From Isoetes taiwanensis (Eukaryota; Streptophyta; Lycopodiopsida; Isoetales; Isoetaceae), in assembly GCA_021234155.1 (NCBI GenBank), contig JAJEKV010000005.1:20630089-20694088 (forward strand): a stretch of 64,000 bases of DNA, in the 5' to 3' direction. How positions within the stretch are numbered: the first letter of the stretch is position 1; each line of letters opens with the position of its first letter. The notes beneath the pieces are model-generated. The model was not told the origin of the DNA, ran no database searches, and saw only the letters and a list, made by a program, of their open reading frames with translations. Position numbers and translations under genes: made by a program. This document shows positions 56,801 through 64,000 of the stretch, piece after piece.

Positions 56801-59440
56801 CTGGACGACTTTGCACAAATGCATTAGCACTTCTTTTTGGCCCATGCATCTTGTTAAAGCTATCCACCCCTCACTTTCAATGCTTCTTAGTTTTTCTCAA
56901 CCACTCCCCAGCCCGACTTCTTGTATTGAGACAATTCTTCAAACAAAGATCAACAATCTTGCTTGATGTGGAATCACTCCATGTGCATGTAAAGATAAAA
57001 CCATTCACTTGGACATCATGCTTGATTCTTGATAGGGCTCCACATCTAAACAACAATTGGTGCCCATTATAAAATGGGTCTTTTGGTGAATTCGAACCTC
57101 ATTATATATTCTTCCAATGAGATACATGGACGGCAATTAGAAATGCATACATCAAACATGCACCTTTGTATTTCCAAGGTATTTCTTGTTGGCTTGTTTT
57201 TCTTCTTTTGCATTCGTAAGGAAACCATATCATGATGTCTATCCATTGGCGTCTTTTCAATCATCGGTATGTCCTCCAACTTTTAATCTTGAGAAATGGA
57301 TAATCTTCAATTGCAAAAAGCAACCCAACCACCTCCCACATGGTAGGCGGTATTGCAGCAAATGTCTTGAAGCCTCATGCGGCTTTGTAAAATACCTATT
57401 AAAGAGATTCAAGTTATGACCTAAAATAAATTTGAGCATTATTAAGAAGGTATTTTTGAAGGTGGCGAGTATGTTCTTTATCCTTGCATTCATATCTAAG
57501 CCCCTAAGTTGGTTCAGTTGACATGTTTAGAATCATGGAAATATTCATATAAATGTTCCTTCAAAGTCAACAGGCACCAAAACAGGACATCGTGGGTAGA
57601 AAATGAAGCGCCCATTTTGTTTAGGCACTTTCGAGAATAGATTCAATGTGACTAGGAGTTCACAAATTTGAAGAGGCTACGCTTCATGTGTAATATCAAA
57701 ATATTACTTTCTCTAGGGGTTTTCAAGTAGCTTAGTGTTATGAAACTCCCAATCACCTCCACGGACAAACCATTGGGCATCTAGAATAACAATGTCGAGA
57801 GTTTCAATAAAATAAATGAGTTCTCCCATGTCATGGAGATGTGACAAAACAAGACGTAGGTATCGAGAAATATATCTTTTTTATCATTAAGCAAGCTGGA
57901 ACAAGCTCGTCAATGATAATTTTTGTCCTTTTGCGACCATACTTGCGACCATACTTGATGATGGAGGCCATTCCTTTGGCAATTCTTCTCAGGTGCACTA
58001 TTATCTCACTACAAGCGAGGGAATTTTTACGCGTTGTTGAAGAGATCACCCAAAGTTATCTTGATGTTAGCCTTTAATAGTCACCGAGATCTTTAGGTTA
58101 AAGAGCAACAACTGGCTGTTATTGCGATGTTTGACTTCCCAAAGTCAAGAAAGACCATTATGTTGTCAATTTGATTCCTAGTTAGTGTCCTTGCATGCAT
58201 TTGTGCATATCTTGGGAAGGGTGAGCTGAAGTAATTGAACTATGAGGACCTTTGGCTGGAACTTGGCATTTGTGGGAGGCGATGAATCTGAAAGCGGTAT
58301 CAAGTTAAATTATTGAATTGAACAAGACGAGAGTTATCGCTTACGTGAAGGTACTTGCAAACAATTAGAAAGATCTTTATGGACTACAAAATGATGATGA
58401 AAGGCATGGAATTCACCGACCCGACAAGATCACGAAACGGTTTCTTTTCACCCAAATTGAAGTGCGTAGATCCATACCTATAGTAGAGGGATGTTCTTCC
58501 GCAAATTTTTTGGGAGAGCCATATTTACGGCGGTCTTTGTGAAATTGGTCTTCTGGAGCACTGAAAATCCCACAAATGAAAGGCTTGGCGATTGGTGGAG
58601 TTGGACGTGGCTGATCACCAAGCCCACTTTGACTGATATTCTGTTAGCGATTCAATATGTGGATTAAATGGCTCTTCCATTTCCAAATGGTGTAGCTAAA
58701 AATGGCATTCCATTTGCACTAGATGCAATTTATTGATAGCGCCAATTCTTTGAAGTGGACACATGTAGTTGAACGAGCGTGTAACAACAGTTTCTATAGG
58801 TCTTCGATGTCGCAATTCTAATTCCAGATGCAGCAACTGCGGTGCTGTTTTGTTTTCAATGCATCGCCCAGTGCGACTACAAAATCATAATAAAAATGAT
58901 AATAATAATAGCGGCGACTTTGAATCTGAATGCGTAAACACAAAAGTTTCGCATTGCAATGCTATTTCACGAAGAGCATCGCCCGAAGCAATATTGGTCT
59001 CCTCCTTTAGAAGATCATGAGAATACTTTTCTGATCCAAATGCTCCAATTGGCGATGGGGCTGAAAGCTTCGGCAATGCATCTTTGTTGGAGTCCCTATG
59101 GGCCCTGGCGAAATAACCCGATTAATAGAGACCAGTTGACTTGGAAAAATCGCTAAAAGATCATTGTCTTCTAAGGATTGCTGTTGATATCCAAAGCACG
59201 CATGGCAATCACTTGCTTCGCGGGGGCGTCACCGGAATACCACACCAGCCTTTATTCGCCAGGAAACCACAACTTGATACGCCATGGTCGGCGAGGAATC
59301 TGGGATCCTGCTGATACAAGATCATCCTGGTTTACCATAATTTGTTCCTAGATGCAGAATTGGCAATGACTTTTGCTTTCAAAAATTTTTGCGAGGGCCT
59401 CAGCGGCTCATTCCTGATGTGCAGCCACCAAATCCAAGCT
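56801..59440. other. Unassigned 2.6 kb
   Basis: Minus-strand runs such as DAQWFVRGGDWEFHNTKLLE (about 57790-57730) and HEASRHLLQYRLPCGRWLGC (about 57380-57320) read like protein but are in changing frames, and I could not assign them. Plus frames at 58769-59020 and 58959-59156 are likewise unrecognised. Confidence 0.3.
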
Positions 59441-59449
59441 CATCCCGGA

Positions 59450-60345
59450 TGGAAATTCTGGCTTTCAAGGGCTTTTGACCAGGCTCGATGCCGTCGATTC
59501 TGTTGATTACTCAATGCGGCTCAAACTCTTCAAATGGCAATTGGGGCTTTTGAAGGGCTTCAGCCCGAGCTCTTGGTAGCCAGTCCTATTTCATTATGTT
59601 CTGCCCGAGATCAAAGCGCTTCAAATGGCAATTGGGGCTTTGAGGGCTTCAGCCGAGGAAGCTCTTGGCCGATCCTATTTCATTATGTTGCGAATCCAAA
59701 CTCTCCAAATGGCAATTGGGGCTTTGAAGAGGCTTGGCAGGGCTCTTGGCCACGATCCTATTCTATTTTCACGAGAACCAAACTCTCAAATGGCAATTAG
59801 GCCTTTGAAGGGGCTTGATTAGAGCTCTTGGCACCTTCTAATCCTATTTCATTCGTTCGGATCAAACTCTCCAAATGGCAGTGGGGCTTTGAAGGGCCGG
59901 CGGGGCTCTTGGTGCGCCCGATCCTATTTCATTCCGTTGCGGATCCAAACTCTTCAAGTAACAATTGGGGCTTTGAAGGGCTTGGCCGGGCTCTTGGCTT
60001 CTAATCTATTTTATTGCTTCCCGGATCTAAACTCTTCAAATGGCAATTGGGGCTTTGAAGGGCTTGATGAGCTCTTGGCGCCTTCGATCTATTCTATTTT
60101 TCTGCGAGGTCAAACTCTCCAAATGGCAATTGGGTCTTTGAAGGAGCTACAGCCGGAGCTCTTGATACCATCGATTCTATTTCATTATGTCATGAGAACT
60201 AAACTCTCAAATGGCAATTGGGCTTTGAAGGGCTTCGGCCCAGGAGCTCTTGATCTTGCGTCGATCCTATTTCATTATCAATGGAATTAAACTCTTCAAA
60301 TGACAATTGGGGCTTTGAAGAGCTTCTTGACCTCCCAACATCAAA
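59450..60345. repeat. ~85-bp tandem array, 10-11 units
   Basis: The phrase 'caaatggcaattggggcttt' recurs with its 'aaatggc' at about 59532, 59623, 59707, 59788, 59873, 59956 (as aagtaac), 60038, 60121, 60209 and 60298, with a worn copy near 59460. Intervals are 81-91 bp. Each unit continues 'gaagggctt...gagctcttgg' and 'gatcctatttcatta'. The modal period of about 84 bp equals 28 codons. In the plus frames (59534-59800, 59889-60290) NGNWGFE recurs, but indels shift the frame between units. Confidence 0.9.
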
Positions 60346-63300
60346 TTACGACACAATAGACAATAGTCAAGGCATTGATTTGCATTTCTCACTCTCAATG
60401 GTAATTAGCAATCATTCCTAACTTTTGCAACATTTTACGGACATAAGTAAACTTCGGGTTCTGCTTGAGGGGATGAAGAAGTGGATCACGATACTTTCCA
60501 TCTCTACCTTAGACTTCACTAACGACGAGTACTTTCTTAGTTGAGCAAAATCATTCCCATGATGGTGAAACAAATCGGAGACCGAGGGACTAAGAAACAT
60601 ACCTTCCGCAGGAATTAGCACCCACAAAGCGTAAATGGCTCTATCTGTTTGTGGCACATAGAATGTTTATTATCTTACGGCGATGAAAGACAGAATGTTA
60701 AGTTACCTTAAAGTTATCATGTTTACTTGCACTACCGGCACTTGCGTAGTTGACCTCCATATTGCCGCGTTCCCTCCATATTGCCGCGTCTTCCTGAACC
60801 ATGTAAATGCATGCCCTGAAACTTTATGACATGGCTTTGATGATCTAACTTCGTAATAACAAGGCTGAGAGCTTATTCGCTTTGAGCGTAGACCTGATGA
60901 AGTAAAGGGCCGATAGAAAATAACGAGTTAATGCAGGAGTTCAACTCTGCTGAAAGTGATAGAAATAACGGTGAACTTCTCCTTTATATGACATAACCCA
61001 TTCACTACTAGATCATGTCTACCATCGGTGGACCAAATGTCATGTGAAAAGCGGGACTTAGTACAATATTTGATTAAAAGATCTACACAACCCAAGTGTA
61101 GGTGCACATGCTATACGGATCCTAGCGGTGCTAATCACTACTGAGATCATTCTAAAAAATTACATATCAACCATGCATTGCAAAATAACATGTACATAGT
61201 CCCAAACTGAACCAAAAGGCAAATCCGCCCTTCCTATCGACTATTGGATAGTAGTGGAAGCTGATCTGAATCGGGATATACCGCATTTGCACTAGGTAAC
61301 TTATTCTATAAAGCATCCTTTGTACACATATCTGAGGCTTCCGTGCCAAATATAACAACTCTTTTTCTTGTTAAGATTATTTTTGAGCTACTTGCACGAC
61401 TCTTCTTCACAAGCGGGTTTTATATTCATCGTTGCTTTTTGATACATTTGCTTTTGTTGGTTTAATAGAGTTATAAAAAGTAGACACATTATTAGAAGTC
61501 TTGACAACCCGGTATTTTGCGGTCTATGAATTTAGAGCCTTACCAAATGAAACACAATAGCATTTCCGATTAATGCGCATCTTCTCTGATTCATAGTTTT
61601 GGTAATACTTCTAAATATTGGTCATCTTTGGGTGACTAAAAGCAGTCAGGATGCATGAGGACAACTTTGAAAGTGCATAGGATGCTTACGTTGCAATGCT
61701 CCTAAGCGGTATTTCTTTAGAGTGCGAGTCAATGCAAATTTAGTTAGAATCATTAAAATGTTTTGGAGTTTATTATAAATATTGAGATGTAATGCTCCAA
61801 CATAGGTGAACTTGAAGCATAGGTGACCGGATGCGATCCCCATTATTTCCTATTTACATCATGTTGTAACTACTCGTGCTCTTTTAATCGGCGGAGTTTC
61901 AAATTTGCATGCACTCAATACAAAGGTGAGAGTGGAAAATGCGGAGAGATGCGGGATGCAACAAAAAGTCAACTGAAAGGCCATTGTACTGTTACAGGGG
62001 CAAGATTGTTGCTGGCCCTTTACTGAATGGATGACTTCTAAAAGTGAGCACATTGATAGCCCTTCAATGGCACAAATTCTGCTTGAGAAACCATATCTTC
62101 AATCCTGCATAGAGCAGGAAAATACACGTGACATATTCTAAGGTATTCGAGTTACATTTCATGGTAAAGTTTCAAACATGTGAAAGCGATGTGCCATAAA
62201 AGCTGGAACAGCGGATGACAGAATAAATTTCTTCTAATTCTAATACCAACACGCTATGCATGCAACAATAGTAGATAGTTATATTCGATTACTTAAGATT
62301 ATTCATGTGACCATGCCATGATGCTGCTAAACAATGATACTCAATCTGATCCGCGAACCTGGTATTTCGTGTTTCCATTCTATCTAGCTAAGATAAATGA
62401 AAATATAGCAAAATCTTTGGGTTGCCAATGAAGCGCCGAGCACGAGAGAGATGCAGCTTACATTTAATACTGCATTGATATCGGTTGCAGCGAGAAATTA
62501 GGAAGGTCTTGGCTCTAAAATGCGGAGTGCATGATGGGGAGTCTTGAGGTTTGGAAATTTAAGAGTTTTGTCTCTTTGTTTCATGTTTTATAGGGACCGA
62601 AGCTTAAGCAAAGCACCATGTAATCCTGACCACCCGAGAAGCGAGAAAAATGCGAAGTATGCGGTGAACATTTACATTTGGAAGAAAAGTGGAAAAATTC
62701 ATCCGCGGATCATGGATAGGCAGATCATGGATCATGAATAAGCTATTATAAATTGACACATAAGCATTTACAAGATCTACCAAGGTGGATAAGTCATTGA
62801 CTTCTCTGTATAGTTGTATGTAAGTACCGGTAAAAAAGCATTGATGCATTGATCTAGATGGATTATTGAATCTTTGCACCTTTGTCATTTTTGGTTTTTT
62901 AATGAAAGCGATAAGTTTCCTCCTACTTGAAATGCTAACATTCCATCTGATGCAGAATGCAATCACCATTACATTACTCCATGGCAATCATGGCTTAGTC
63001 GGAATTCACAAATAAAGCATGAATGTTAGCATAGCATAGATACCATTATAGGTCATTGGTACCCATATAATTTATTATAAACTCCTCGATCTGAATAGAG
63101 AATCAATGAAGGAAAGTCCCGCTATTGAGGCCAAGCTATCAAGGTTCTTTGAAATTCAAAAATTCATCTTGGGTTTTAGACACAGTGGCATTTCTATAAA
63201 TCTAGCGTAAGAACACATTTTGATGGCTAGCCAAATTATGATGTAATGTTACAGTTGTGTATGGACCTTTGACAAAAGACGGTGAGTAAAATTTATAGCA

Positions 63301-63430
63301 CAACCTTTGACGGATTGTAAAACCCTTAAGTAAAAAAACTATAGAGCAAAACCAATACACAGCCTCTAACTTTAATAATGGTGTCGGGCTATTTGGTATC
63401 CATTGCAAAATGGCAAGGTGATGTGCTAAA
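60346..63430. other. Unassigned 3.1 kb
   Basis: No frame above 127 codons (62987-62604 minus) and no recognised domain. A 20-bp unit 'ccctccatattgccgcgtt' is doubled at about 60757-60795. Confidence 0.3.
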
Positions 63431-63661
63431 GAAAGCGACGGCTTCTGTTTGGCAGGCTAAATATAGAGAGAAGTGCGGCCTTGAGACAAAAAGCACTAGA
63501 GATGGCTATGAAACATGGCTTGATTAGAGACAAAAGCACTGAGACAATTATGGAACAGTGCTTTCCGATTGGAGGAAACAAAGGGTTCAAAAGATTTACA
63601 TGTTCCCCAAATTATGCCCGGCTTAGCGGTAGGCTGCAAGTAACAATAACTAACGTAACTA

Positions 63662-63991
63662 ATGTGGTATTGTAATATGTCCTCTTCAACCTCACCTAAA
63701 TTGGTAGTCCAGTTAGCAGGCGTTGGCCGTGCGGATAGCACAATTTTCTTCTCGGCCCTTTTCCACATTGGGCGAGTGGTCTGTCACCCAGGATATGGTG
63801 AAGGCGAGGGAAAAGTATTTGGCGGGGCCATGGTAAGTGCGACCCTAATTTGCACGGTTGGAATTCTGGCCGTGAATGTTGCTTACTTTCTTGGGTTTGG
63901 AAAGTGGGGCTTGAGCGGCTGGCGTTTTCCTTCTACCCAAAGCCGAACTATATATAGCAACGGTGCCAAATCTTCCAGCAGAATATTTTAG
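63662..63991 (+). CDS. Uncharacterised ORF, 109 aa, Gly-rich hydrophobic segment
   Basis: The open frame begins MWYCNMSSSTSPKLVVQLAG and has a hydrophobic stretch GGAMVSATLICTVGILAVNV (about residues 54-73) that could span a membrane. It may continue from the upstream plus frame at 63481-63675 in another frame. I do not recognise it, and no splice structure or domain supports it. It ends just before the window edge. Confidence 0.2.
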   Translation: MWYCNMSSSTSPKLVVQLAGVGRADSTIFFSALFHIGRVVCHPGYGEGEGKVFGGAMVSATLICTVGILAVNVAYFLGFGKWGLSGWRFPSTQSRTIYSNGAKSSSRIF

Positions 63992-64000
63992 GAATGCAAT

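Overview
This window is nuclear plant DNA, almost all of it decayed transposable elements, with one gene I can support fully. Pointers to a plant are the families of retroelement pol domains (Ty3/gypsy, Ty1/copia, L1-type LINE with a DUF4283-like ORF1), tRNA-derived SINEs, snap-back MITEs, a short TTTAGGG telomere-type motif, and a universal stress protein gene with small GT-AG introns. I cannot name the species. No bacterial operon, CRISPR array, rRNA gene or clean tRNA gene is visible.

Layout. 110-11225: a minus-strand gypsy-type LTR element with diverged terminal repeats (110-1385 and 9660-11225), a truncated integrase (2557-3069) and a MITE-like insertion (3067-3802). 11240-12555: a plus-strand copia reverse transcriptase split by a SINE-like dimer. 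13090-20412: a second pair of long, A-rich direct repeats, each ending in a (GT)n run, around 4.7 kb that I cannot assign. 20550-25300: a minus-strand LINE with ORF1, endonuclease, reverse transcriptase and zinc-knuckle remnants; a telomere-like motif interrupts the RT. 25980-28250: short tandem repeats, a hairpin and a gypsy integrase scrap. 29180-30043: the universal stress protein gene, minus strand, four exons, 160 aa, open throughout. 30514-31798: a strong hairpin, a foldback region and a hexanucleotide microsatellite. 31990-33060: an LTR-like region with a two-level tandem array. 33456-33877 and 38088-38857: two terminal-inverted-repeat elements, with a SINE-like insertion at 37797. 42207-46540: a recognisable but frame-broken copia element (gag, protease, integrase, RT, RNase H in order, plus strand). 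46543-52480: A-rich low-complexity DNA, a SINE-like tRNA remnant and a 28-bp minisatellite. 52487-52772: an assembly gap flanked by Oxford Nanopore adapter sequence. 52830-64000: mostly unassigned, with an ~85-bp tandem array at 59450-60345.

The element coding regions carry a frameshift or stop every few dozen codons, while the stress protein gene has none in 483 coding bases. Together with the adapter remnants this suggests a nanopore assembly polished mainly in unique sequence, so some of the apparent decay may be base-calling error. I found no new multi-gene system. The best leads are the hairpin upstream of the stress gene, the two-level array, the 85-bp array and the adapter-flanked gap.
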